DNA of 64,000 bases from Exilibacterium tricleocarpae (GTDB lineage: Bacteria > Pseudomonadota > Gammaproteobacteria > Pseudomonadales > Cellvibrionaceae). The stretch's first letter is position 1. Every line of letters begins with the position of its first letter. The translations under genes and the position numbers were made by a program. The stretch is from NCBI RefSeq assembly GCF_007004655.1, contig NZ_ML660109.1, positions 1 to 64,000 of the forward strand. The letters are read 5' to 3'. A model generated the notes under the pieces. It worked only from the letters and a program-made list of their open reading frames with translations. It had not been told where the DNA came from and searched no databases. Positions 26,368 through 34,128 of this stretch are shown piece after piece.

Positions 26368-27057
26368 ATGAAACTCGGCCTGGTGATTGATCTGGATACC
26401 TGTGTCGGCTGTCACGCCTGCGCGACGGCCTGCAAGCAGTGGAATACGTCCGGCACCATCGGGCCCCTGGCGGATGTCGAGCCCTACGGCAAACAACCCT
26501 CGGGTACCTGGCTGAACCGGATTCGCACCTATGAGGTGGGCGATACGCCGGCCAGTAAAACGGTGCATATGCCGATGTCCTGCCTGCACTGTGAGGATGC
26601 CGCCTGCGTGACCGTATGTCCCACCGGCGCCTCCTACAAACGCGACGAGGACGGCATCGTCCTCGTCGACCAGGACAAATGCATGGGCTGTAACCTCTGT
26701 GCCTGGGCCTGTCCCTACGGCGCGCGGGAATTGGATGCGGAGCAGGGCACGATGAAGAAGTGTACGCTTTGCATTGACCGTATCTACGACGAACACCTGC
26801 CAGCGGCGGAACGCCAACCGGCCTGTGTTATCACCTGTCCCACCCACTCGCGTCTGTTCGGTGACTTTGACGATCCCGATTCGACAGTGAGCCAGGTGAC
26901 GCGCGCGCGAGGCGGGCGCGACCTGATGCCTGAACTGGGTTATCGGCCGACCAATAAATACCTGCCACCGCGCAGCGGCAAGGCGGTGGCGGCGGTGAAA
27001 AAGAATTCGCTGTTGACGTCGGTGAAAGACTGGGTCAATAAAGTGATTTCACGGTAA
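26368..27057 (+). CDS. soeB: Four-cluster [4Fe-4S] ferredoxin subunit of sulfite dehydrogenase
   Basis: The 229-residue protein has four cysteine clusters in the DmsB/PhsB pattern: CVGCHACATACKQWN (residues 12-26), CLHCEDAACVTVCPTGA, CMGCNLCAWACPYGA, and CTLCIDR with a later CVITCP. It carries electrons from the molybdenum subunit to the membrane anchor. It begins 12 bp after soeA and ends 18 bp before soeC, so the three are one operon. By itself it fits any complex-iron-sulfur molybdoenzyme; the SoeB label follows from SoeA and the sulfonate context. Confidence 0.85.
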   Translation: MKLGLVIDLDTCVGCHACATACKQWNTSGTIGPLADVEPYGKQPSGTWLNRIRTYEVGDTPASKTVHMPMSCLHCEDAACVTVCPTGASYKRDEDGIVLVDQDKCMGCNLCAWACPYGARELDAEQGTMKKCTLCIDRIYDEHLPAAERQPACVITCPTHSRLFGDFDDPDSTVSQVTRARGGRDLMPELGYRPTNKYLPPRSGKAVAAVKKNSLLTSVKDWVNKVISR

Positions 27058-27075
27058 ACAGCGAGTGCTTCCGGT

Positions 27076-28008
27076 ATGAATCCTGCGTTTTCTGTGTTGA
27101 TGTTTACGGTCGCTTCCGGGGCCGGCTACGGACTTATGTCACTGTTGGTGCTGGCACAGCTCCTGGGTTTGGCCCCGCCGGCGGGCGGACGCAACCTGTG
27201 GATGCCCGCGGGCGTGGCACTGGGCTTGATCACCCTGGGTTTGTGCGCCTCCACTTTGCACCTGGCCAATCCCAAAAACGCCTGGCGGGCATTTGCCTGC
27301 TTTCGAACGTCATGGTTGTCCCGCGAGGGTGTGTTGGCCGTCTTGTATTACCCTGCTGCCATGGTTTACCTGGGCGGTTTCTGGGTGTCCGGTACCGTAA
27401 CGCCCTGGGTGACAGCCTCGGGACTTGCCACCGTGTTCTTGGGTTTGGCGACACTGTTTTGCACCGGCATGATCTACGCGAGCCTGAAGACGATACCCCA
27501 GTGGCACCTGCCGCTGACACCGGTCAATTACCTGTTACTGGGCCTGATGTCCGGGGCGGTATTGCTGCTGGCGCTGGTGGGGGACACCTGGTCGGCTGTC
27601 CGCCTGCCTTATCTGTGTCTGTTGCTGATCGGCGTTGCCGCACTCGCCAAGCTGGCCTATTTTATTCGTATCGGCAAGCCCTCGGGGTCCAGTATACAGA
27701 CAGCCACCACGTTCACCCGCGCGCGAGTCAGGTTGTTGGACCAGGGACATACGGCGGATGGTTTTCTCAATAAAGAATTTATTTTCAATCTCGATACCGG
27801 GCACCTGGTCGGATTGCGCTCACTCGCTGTGGTTTTGGCTTTTATCGCGCCGTCGACCTTTATCGGCCTGTTTGCGCGGACCGGTCAAGATGCTTTTACT
27901 GTCGTGGCGGTGGCCTCCATGCTTGCCGGTTTGCTGCTGGAGCGCTGGTTGTTTTTTGCCGAGGCCCGCCATGTGGTTCGACTGTATCACGGCGACCAGA
28001 CGGTGTGA
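27076..28008 (+). CDS. soeC: DmsC/NrfD-type membrane anchor of sulfite dehydrogenase
   Basis: The 310-residue protein has about eight membrane segments, for example FSVLMFTVASGAGYGLMSLL, VALGLITLGLCASTLHLA, and SLAVVLAFIAPSTFIGLF. The segment LHLANPKNAWRAFACFRTSWLSREG, near residues 56-80, is typical of DmsC-like anchors. It would hold the SoeAB dimer at the cytoplasmic face and pass electrons to quinone. The ATG at 27076 is 18 bp after soeB. After its stop there are 128 bp before the convergent MFS gene. Confidence 0.83.
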   Translation: MNPAFSVLMFTVASGAGYGLMSLLVLAQLLGLAPPAGGRNLWMPAGVALGLITLGLCASTLHLANPKNAWRAFACFRTSWLSREGVLAVLYYPAAMVYLGGFWVSGTVTPWVTASGLATVFLGLATLFCTGMIYASLKTIPQWHLPLTPVNYLLLGLMSGAVLLLALVGDTWSAVRLPYLCLLLIGVAALAKLAYFIRIGKPSGSSIQTATTFTRARVRLLDQGHTADGFLNKEFIFNLDTGHLVGLRSLAVVLAFIAPSTFIGLFARTGQDAFTVVAVASMLAGLLLERWLFFAEARHVVRLYHGDQTV

Positions 28009-28136
28009 GGTGCAGTGCTGCCGGCACCACTGCGCTGCTTGAGCCAAGGGTCCACAGCAACGTTCATTAAACCGGCAACCTGCGCCGACGCTTACCGGGC
28101 TTTAGTTTTAACGGTGCGTCTGTGGTCGCGACACCC

Positions 28137-29546
28137 TCAACCGTTAACTCTGCGACCCCTGGCGGCTGACAGCAGCGCCGCGGCCGAGACAAAGCATAAA
28201 GACAGCGTCAGTGCTACGTTGACGGTCGACAGCAACTGCCGGTATTTTTCCGGGGTGATCTGCTGCTCGCCCAGCAGCAGATGCACCAGCATATTTACCA
28301 GGCTGATACCGATAAGGTTGCCCGATACACGCGCCAGGTTGATCGTTGCCGAGGCGACCCCGATCTCTCTGGCGTCGACGGCACTCATAACGGCATTGTG
28401 ATTGGGGGCGGAAAACAGCCCGAAACCAATACCGATACAAAACAGTGAGGCGCTGATATACGCGGGGTCGGTATCGAAGTCCAGCCGGCTCAACAGCGCA
28501 AACCCGATGGCTACGCTGACACAGCCGGCGGTGGCGATAATGCGCGGTTCGATACGATCGGACAGCTTGCCGGCCACCGGGGCCAGCAGTGCCATGGCCA
28601 GCGCCTGCACCAGGATCACCTGACCGGAATCCAGCGGGCTGAGGCCGCGCACATACTGCAGGTACAGACTCAGCAGGAAAGTCAGGGGATAGGTGCTGGC
28701 ATACATCAGCAAGGCGCTGCCCAGGGAGCAGGAAAACAGGCGGTTTTCCCTGAACATTTGCACGCGGATCAGCGGTTCGGCGTGCCGGGACTGGTGCCAG
28801 ATAAACACGCCGAACAACACGAAAGCAAACAGCAGTGTGAGAATATTGGGCAACTGCGGCAGTCCGGTAAGGCCGATCACCAGGGCCAGGGTCCAGCCGG
28901 CGAATATCACCGTGCCGACCCAGTCGAAGGGCGAATAACGGTCCCTGCGCCAGTCGCCGGTCAAGAAAACGAAGATAACGATCACCAGCATTGCCGCCAG
29001 CGGCACCGGCAGCAGAAAGACCGCGCGCCAGCCGAATATCTCGGTAACCAGGCCCCCGAGGGCGGGTGCGATCGTCAGGCCCACATAGACGGCGGCGGTA
29101 TTCAGGCCCAGCGGCAGACCCCGCCTGGCGGGGGGAAACACCGAGGTGATAATCGCCATACCGGTGCCGAAAGACATGGCCGAACCGGCGCCTTGGATAA
29201 AGCGAAAAAAAAGAATCCATTCAATACTGGCGCTGAAAAATGCGCCCAGCGAGGCGAGGGCGTTGATACACAGCCCCAGGGCAAAGATACGTTTGCGGCC
29301 GAAGTTATCCGCCAGTTTACCGAACGGCAGCATCAGTGCGACATTACTGAGCAGGAAGATTGTCGGCAGCCAACTGACCAGCACCGCATCGGCCTGCAGC
29401 GCCCTGGCCATAGCGGGAATGGCGACATTGACCGAGGCGATCGACAACGGTGACAGAAACGAGCCCATACAGACTACAAACAGGGCCAGGCTGCGTGTGC
29501 GGCGCTCGGTCGATGTCTCGATCAGGGTTGGCTCGGGTGAACTCAA
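28137..29546 (-). CDS. MFS transporter, DHA2 (EmrB/QacA-like) family
   Basis: The 469-residue protein has 13-14 hydrophobic segments and the DHA2 signature near the N-terminus: VNVAIPAMARALQADAVLVSWLPTIFLL and the motif A-like GKLADNFGRKRIFALG. DHA2 members are proton-coupled exporters of drugs and anionic metabolites. It is convergent to soeC and on the strand opposite to the sulfonate operons. It has no operator-like site upstream. A role in export of sulfite, sulfate or a pathway by-product is conceivable but unsupported. No TauE-type sulfite/sulfate exporter is seen in the window. Confidence 0.85.
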   Translation of the reverse strand: MSSPEPTLIETSTERRTRSLALFVVCMGSFLSPLSIASVNVAIPAMARALQADAVLVSWLPTIFLLSNVALMLPFGKLADNFGRKRIFALGLCINALASLGAFFSASIEWILFFRFIQGAGSAMSFGTGMAIITSVFPPARRGLPLGLNTAAVYVGLTIAPALGGLVTEIFGWRAVFLLPVPLAAMLVIVIFVFLTGDWRRDRYSPFDWVGTVIFAGWTLALVIGLTGLPQLPNILTLLFAFVLFGVFIWHQSRHAEPLIRVQMFRENRLFSCSLGSALLMYASTYPLTFLLSLYLQYVRGLSPLDSGQVILVQALAMALLAPVAGKLSDRIEPRIIATAGCVSVAIGFALLSRLDFDTDPAYISASLFCIGIGFGLFSAPNHNAVMSAVDAREIGVASATINLARVSGNLIGISLVNMLVHLLLGEQQITPEKYRQLLSTVNVALTLSLCFVSAAALLSAARGRRVNG

Positions 29547-30003
29547 ACCGATACAACCGCTTTAGGGAAGATAAATACCAACTGTTTGCTGCGCTCCAGG
29601 TTGTGGTGTGTGGCTGTCTTGATGGGAAACCCGCTCAGATTTGCCGCTGTCCGGGGGTGTTTGCGTCTGATTGCCGGTGGGAAGTGTACCGGCTATAGGG
29701 TGGGATTGAAAATGTGGTCAGCTCATCGATAGACTTGTGCCAGGGCAAGCCGAAATGAGTTTGCGCCCGGCGCGAATTAAGGCGGTTGTGTCAGCCGATC
29801 CGGCCCCTGCCCCGGGCAAGGGCCTCACACCGCAGTGTTAACAAGATTCTTTTGGATTCGCATTAGAACCATAAGGGTAAGTTCAAGGGACCTCAGGAAC
29901 TGCCGTTCGCAGGGGTGCGGCAGACAAGCTCCAGGTATGAAGCGGAAAACAGCGAAACATCGTTTCGCAAAATACTCCAAATCCAAGCCGTGCCGTTTCG
30001 GCA
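29547..30003. other. Intergenic region upstream of the MFS gene and downstream of the epimerase gene
   Basis: No gene is supported in this 457-bp stretch. It contains a strong hairpin at 29802-29824 (GGCCCCTGCCC / GGGCAAGGGCC, one mismatch) without a T run on the plus strand. It may be a transcript end for the leftward epimerase gene. Confidence 0.4.
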
Positions 30004-31095
30004 CTACTCCACGCCGAAATGGTAACTGGTTACCGATTCAAAAATTTCTCCTGGCAACAGTGTCGTGGTTGGAAAGTGGGGCTGGTTGGGCGCGTCCGGG
30101 TAGTGCTGGGTTTCCAGGCACAGCGCTGCCCGGGGCCCGTAGGGGTTGCCGCTTTTGCCAACCATAGAGCGATCGAGAAAATTGCCGCTATAAAACTGGA
30201 TGCCGGGTTCGCTGGTCCAGACTTCCAGCGTGCGGCCGGACTGCGGTTCCACCACTTTGGCAGCGAGGGCGTAGGGATCGGCCGCCGCCGGTTTGTTGAG
30301 CACCCAGTTGTGATCGTAGCCGCTGCCGCGGGCGAGTTGCGGATCGTCGGCGTCGATACGGGCACCGACGGCGGTCAGCGCGCTAAAGTCGAAGGGCGTG
30401 CCCCGCACCGGACGCAGTTCGCCGGTGGGGATAATACCGGCATCCACCGGCAGGTAGCTGTCGGCATTGAGCAGCAGGCGGTGTTCGAGGATATCGCCGT
30501 TGCCCTCGCCGCGCAGGTTGAAATAGGCATGATTGGTGAGGTTCACCACCGTCGCCTTGTCGGTAGTGGCGCGGAATTCAATGCGCAACGAGTTTTGGTT
30601 GGTCAGTCGATAGGTCACTGTCACATCGAGGTTACCCGGGTAGCCCTCCTCGCCGTCCGGGCTGAGGTAGCGCAGGCGCAGACCCGGCCCGGCGGGGTCC
30701 GGCAGGGTTTCGGCGCGCCAGACCTTTTTATCGAAGCCGCTGTCGCCGCCGTGCAGGTGGCAGGGCGCCGCCGGCGCGCCGGAATTGGTGGCGAGGGTAT
30801 AAGTTTGATCCCCGAGACTGAATTTGCCGGCGGCGATGCGGTTGCAGTAACGCCCGACAATACTGCCGAAATAAGGCGACTGAGCCAGGTAGTCGGCGAG
30901 TTTGCCGTAACCCAGTACCACATCGGCCAGCGCGCCGGCGCGATCGGGGACCCGCAGTTGCACCAGGGTGGCGCCGTAGTCGGCAATTTTTGCCTGCAGG
31001 CCGTTGCGGTTGGTCAGCGTGTAGAGTTTTGTCGCTATGCCTTGCGGTGTGTGGCCGAAATCTTCCACGTCGATGGTCGGTTGCGGATCGGTCAT
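30004..31095 (-). CDS. galM: Aldose 1-epimerase (mutarotase)
   Basis: The 363-residue protein has the GalM beta-sandwich motifs: YGATLVQLRVPDRAGALADVVLGY (about 33-56), FGSIVGRYCNRIAAGKF, CHLHGGDSGFDKKVW with a catalytic His, NHAYFNLRGEG, and the C-terminal EPGIQFYSGNFLDRS with the catalytic Glu region. It speeds anomer exchange of galactose or glucose, or possibly of SQ; E. coli YihR is an SQ mutarotase of this family. It lies divergently to the GH36 and GH42 galactosidase genes. Galactose is therefore the first guess, but position beside the SQ island leaves SQ open. The upstream region carries a 14-bp tandem repeat. Length is close to E. coli GalM (346). Confidence 0.9.
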   Translation of the reverse strand: MTDPQPTIDVEDFGHTPQGIATKLYTLTNRNGLQAKIADYGATLVQLRVPDRAGALADVVLGYGKLADYLAQSPYFGSIVGRYCNRIAAGKFSLGDQTYTLATNSGAPAAPCHLHGGDSGFDKKVWRAETLPDPAGPGLRLRYLSPDGEEGYPGNLDVTVTYRLTNQNSLRIEFRATTDKATVVNLTNHAYFNLRGEGNGDILEHRLLLNADSYLPVDAGIIPTGELRPVRGTPFDFSALTAVGARIDADDPQLARGSGYDHNWVLNKPAAADPYALAAKVVEPQSGRTLEVWTSEPGIQFYSGNFLDRSMVGKSGNPYGPRAALCLETQHYPDAPNQPHFPTTTLLPGEIFESVTSYHFGVE

Positions 31096-31127
31096 TGGAA
31101 AGGCTCTTGTTGTAGGGCTGTTGTTTT

Positions 31128-31220
31128 GGTTCTACTGTTCCGGTTTTGCTATTTTGGTTTTATTGCTTTGGTTTTACTATCTTGGTTTTACAACCTTGAG
31201 TTTACTATCGCGGTTTCGTG
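31128..31220. repeat. 14-bp degenerate tandem repeat upstream of galM
   Basis: About six to seven units of the type GGTTTTACTATCTT occur in 14-bp register, with GG pairs at 31128, 31142, 31156, 31170, 31184 and 31212. The array begins about 30 bp upstream of the galM start. It resembles in style the 16-17-bp array before the hemN-like gene (58084-58200), whose units also contain TATCTTGGTT. Confidence 0.75.
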
Positions 31221-31530
31221 AATATCGTTATCGCCGGCCTTTAAAACTCACGGTTTTATCGGTGGCCGTAATGATAGTGAAGTTTTCTATATTTTGCGAT
31301 TATTTATAGTATTAATAAGACAATATCGATGATAATCTTTTGTTCTGAGGATTGTGGTGGCTGGTACCTGGGTCTGGGGTTTGAGTCCTGAATTTGGGTC
31401 TATGGTGTGAATAGTATTTGCTTCGAGCGCCGACTTTTGGTGGTGGTGGTCCTTGAAGGGAAGGGGATTGGCACCAAATTATCAACCCCTATTCTGGTTC
31501 TATCGATCCTGATTAAGAATACCGAGGGTA

Positions 31531-31642
31531 GGTCTGCCTCTGGGTGGGGCTTTCAGAAACTCTCGACAGCAGGGATGCTGTCGTGAAGTCCCCATGGATG
31601 GGTTCACGATGTGTTTCTGAAAGCCCCACCCAGAGGCAGACC
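31531..31642. repeat. Palindromic element C: 30-bp perfect inverted repeat around a structured 52-nt core (inverted orientation)
   Basis: Arms 31531-31560 and 31613-31642 are perfect complements (GGTCTGCCTCTGGGTGGGGC... and GTTTCTGAAAGCCCCACCCA...). On the minus strand the core reads ACATCGTGAACCCATCCATG... with two mini-hairpins, CCCA-TCCA-TGGG and CGACAGCA-TCCC-TGCTGTCG. The core matches those of elements A and B while the arms differ. Part of this arm sequence recurs singly at 2956-2976 and, diverged, at 45019-45039. It lies in the 672-bp gap between galM and the GH36 gene, in which no gene is seen. Confidence 0.9.
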
Positions 31643-31767
31643 GGTCGATTGGCACTCATAGGTTTAAGTATCACTACCGCCATCAATATGTAGGCGCCTG
31701 AAGCGAGTGTCATTTAGGTATTCGGTCTGGGCTGAGCCTGAATCGAACGAACCGTTCCTGCGGCCGA

Positions 31768-33933
31768 ATGAATAAAAAGTGCGAGGGCAAAATATTGATT
31801 AGCCGGTTGACCAGTTCGTTCAGTGAGGTGGTGGTTCAGGCCGATATTGACAGCGGTGCCGGGCCCACCTTGTTGTATTGGGGCGAGCCGTTGGGTGCCC
31901 CGGTAGCAGTGGATGCCCTGGCCGATCTCAAACAGCGCCCGGCGCTCAATGCCATGCTGGATATCGTCGAACCGCTCACTTGGGTGCCCGAAGCGGGTGG
32001 CGGGTTTTTGGGCACCCCTGGTATCGAGGTACATCGCCACGGGCGCGATTTCGTCACCCAGTTTCAGTTGCGTGAGCAACTGGCCATCGAGCAGGGGTTG
32101 CGCTTTGTCTATGCCGACACGGCCGCAGCGCTGACACTGGTGGTGGAACTGGTGCTGGATCGAGCCAGCGGTGTCTTGACCAGCCAGTGCCGGGTGACCA
32201 ACGAGAGTGAAACGCCCGTGCAGGTGAACTGGCTGGCGGCCGGCGCGCTGGCCCTGCCGGCGGCTTACCGCCAGTGCCTGACCTTTACCGGGCGCTGGTG
32301 CAAAGAATTTCAGTCGCGCTGGCAGACGCTGGAAAACGGTATCTGGAGCCAGGAGAGCCGCGCCGGTCGCACCTCCCACGCGAGCTTTCCCGGCCTGATG
32401 GTGGGCGCCGAGCGGGTGACCCGGGGACAGGGCGAAGTCTGCGGGTTTCACCTCGGTTGGAGCGGCAACCACCGCATCCTGTGCGAACTGACTCGCGACG
32501 GGCGGCGCCAGGTACAAATGGGAGAACTGCTGTTGCCCGGTGAAATAACCCTGGCCCAGGGTGAGAGTTACACCTCGCCCACGCTCTACGCCGCCTGGTC
32601 GGGGGCGGGTTTGAACGGCGTCGCGGCCCGCTTTCACGATTACGCCCGCATCAACCTCCTGCCGCGCCGGATTTACGAAAAACCCCGCCCGGTGCACTAC
32701 AACACCTGGGAGGCAATTTATTTTTACCACTCTATGCCGAAGCTCACCCGGTTGATCGAACGGGCGGCAGCACTTGGCGTGGAGCGGTTTGTGCTCGATG
32801 ACGGTTGGTTTCCCGAACGCAATGACGAACATGCCGGGCTCGGGGACTGGGAAGTGTGTCCGAAGAAATTCCCCAACGGGTTCGAGGAGTTGGGCGGGAT
32901 ATTGGCGAAAAACGGTCTCGAATTCGGTCTCTGGGTCGAACCGGAGATGGTCAGTGAAAACAGCGAACTGTTTCGCCGGCATCCGGATTGGGTGTTGGGG
33001 GTGGCGGGGCGGCAGCAGCCGCTCGGGCGGTATCAATATGTGCTGGATATCGCCAACCCGGCGGTATCGGATTTTCTCTATGAGCGCCTGGTGAAGCTGG
33101 TAAAGACCCACTCGATTCGTTACCTCAAATGGGATATGAACCGCGATCTGACCCATCCGGCCGGTCGCGCAGGCACGCCCTCGGTGCACCGCCAGACCCG
33201 CGCGCTGTATGAGTTGCTGGCCCGGATTCGAAATGCCTGCCCCGGGCTCGAGATCGAGAATTGCAGCTCCGGTGGCGGCCGTATCGATTTCGGGATTATG
33301 CGCTACTGTGATCGTATCTGGTTGTCGGACTGCGTCGATCCGCAGGAGCGTCAATTGATTCAGTACGGTTATTCGCTGTTTTTTCCGCCCGAGGTGATGG
33401 GCGCTCATATCGGCGAACAGCTCGCGCACACCACCGGGCGCATGACCTCGGTGGATTATCGCTGCGCCACGGCGCTGGTGGGGCATATGGGTATCGAGGC
33501 CGATATCGATCGCCTGCCCGCCGGCGAGGAGGAGGTGATCAAGCGTTACTTTGCGCTCTACAAATCCTACCGCAGCCTGATTGCCAGCGGCCGGAAGCAT
33601 TACCTCGATACCGGGAGCGAAAACCTGTGCGCTTTTACGCTGGTCTCCCCGGGCCGCGAGTGGGCGCTGTTGAGCGTCAGTCGCCTCGAAACCGACCTGC
33701 AGGTGTTGGCCGACCCCGTCAGGCTCTATGGACTGGCCGACGAGGTCGAGTATCGCCTGCGGCTGATCAATCCCGAAGTCGTGGCGGCGGCCGATACCAA
33801 GACCTCAATGCTGCTGAGCGAGGGTGCAGACATTCAGTGCGCCGGAATTTTGTTGCGCTGCGCGGGTATCCAGTTGCCGGTGATACGGGCCCAGACCACA
33901 TTGTTGTTGGATATTCGTGCGGTCGATGCCTGA
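31768..33933 (+). CDS. Glycoside hydrolase family 36 alpha-galactosidase
   Basis: The 721-residue protein has the GH36 layout: N-terminal beta-supersandwich, (beta/alpha)8 barrel, C-terminal sheet. The probable nucleophile is Asp456 in RYLKWDMNRDLTHPAG and the acid/base Asp521 in IWLSDCVDPQERQLIQYGYS. Other family segments are HYNTWEAIYF, FVLDDGWFPERNDEHAGLGD, FGLWVEPEMVSENSELFR, and ENCSSGGGRIDFG. It resembles RafA-type intracellular alpha-galactosidases and has no signal peptide. Substrates could be melibiose or raffinose sugars, the alpha-1,6-galactosyl unit of the digalactosyl glycerol headgroup, or red-algal floridoside. It starts at ATG 31768 and is followed after 195 bp by the GH42 gene. 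Confidence 0.92.
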   Translation: MNKKCEGKILISRLTSSFSEVVVQADIDSGAGPTLLYWGEPLGAPVAVDALADLKQRPALNAMLDIVEPLTWVPEAGGGFLGTPGIEVHRHGRDFVTQFQLREQLAIEQGLRFVYADTAAALTLVVELVLDRASGVLTSQCRVTNESETPVQVNWLAAGALALPAAYRQCLTFTGRWCKEFQSRWQTLENGIWSQESRAGRTSHASFPGLMVGAERVTRGQGEVCGFHLGWSGNHRILCELTRDGRRQVQMGELLLPGEITLAQGESYTSPTLYAAWSGAGLNGVAARFHDYARINLLPRRIYEKPRPVHYNTWEAIYFYHSMPKLTRLIERAAALGVERFVLDDGWFPERNDEHAGLGDWEVCPKKFPNGFEELGGILAKNGLEFGLWVEPEMVSENSELFRRHPDWVLGVAGRQQPLGRYQYVLDIANPAVSDFLYERLVKLVKTHSIRYLKWDMNRDLTHPAGRAGTPSVHRQTRALYELLARIRNACPGLEIENCSSGGGRIDFGIMRYCDRIWLSDCVDPQERQLIQYGYSLFFPPEVMGAHIGEQLAHTTGRMTSVDYRCATALVGHMGIEADIDRLPAGEEEVIKRYFALYKSYRSLIASGRKHYLDTGSENLCAFTLVSPGREWALLSVSRLETDLQVLADPVRLYGLADEVEYRLRLINPEVVAAADTKTSMLLSEGADIQCAGILLRCAGIQLPVIRAQTTLLLDIRAVDA

Positions 33934-34128
33934 CAAGGCGGTTATTCCGGTCAGGGCCTAATGGCAGTCGCATAAGGCGATTGCCGCTACGGCCAGGACC
34001 CAGTCAGTGTCTTTATAAAGGCCGAACAGTTTTTATCGAGAGGTTAATTTTTATTGGCAGGTGTACCTTGATAAATAGATCTCGACAGTTAAACAATGAT
34101 AGCTAAATAACGAGAGGTAAGTCTGATT

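Noticed and set aside
30019-31221. A 400-codon open frame antisense to galM
   Set aside because: The galM frame carries all family motifs; the antisense product resembles nothing and runs through the tandem repeat upstream of galM.
31714-33600. A 628-codon open frame on the strand opposite to the GH36 gene
   Set aside because: It is exactly antisense to a well-conserved GH36 coding sequence with both catalytic motifs, has no ribosome-binding site, and its residues are typical of GC-rich antisense frames.
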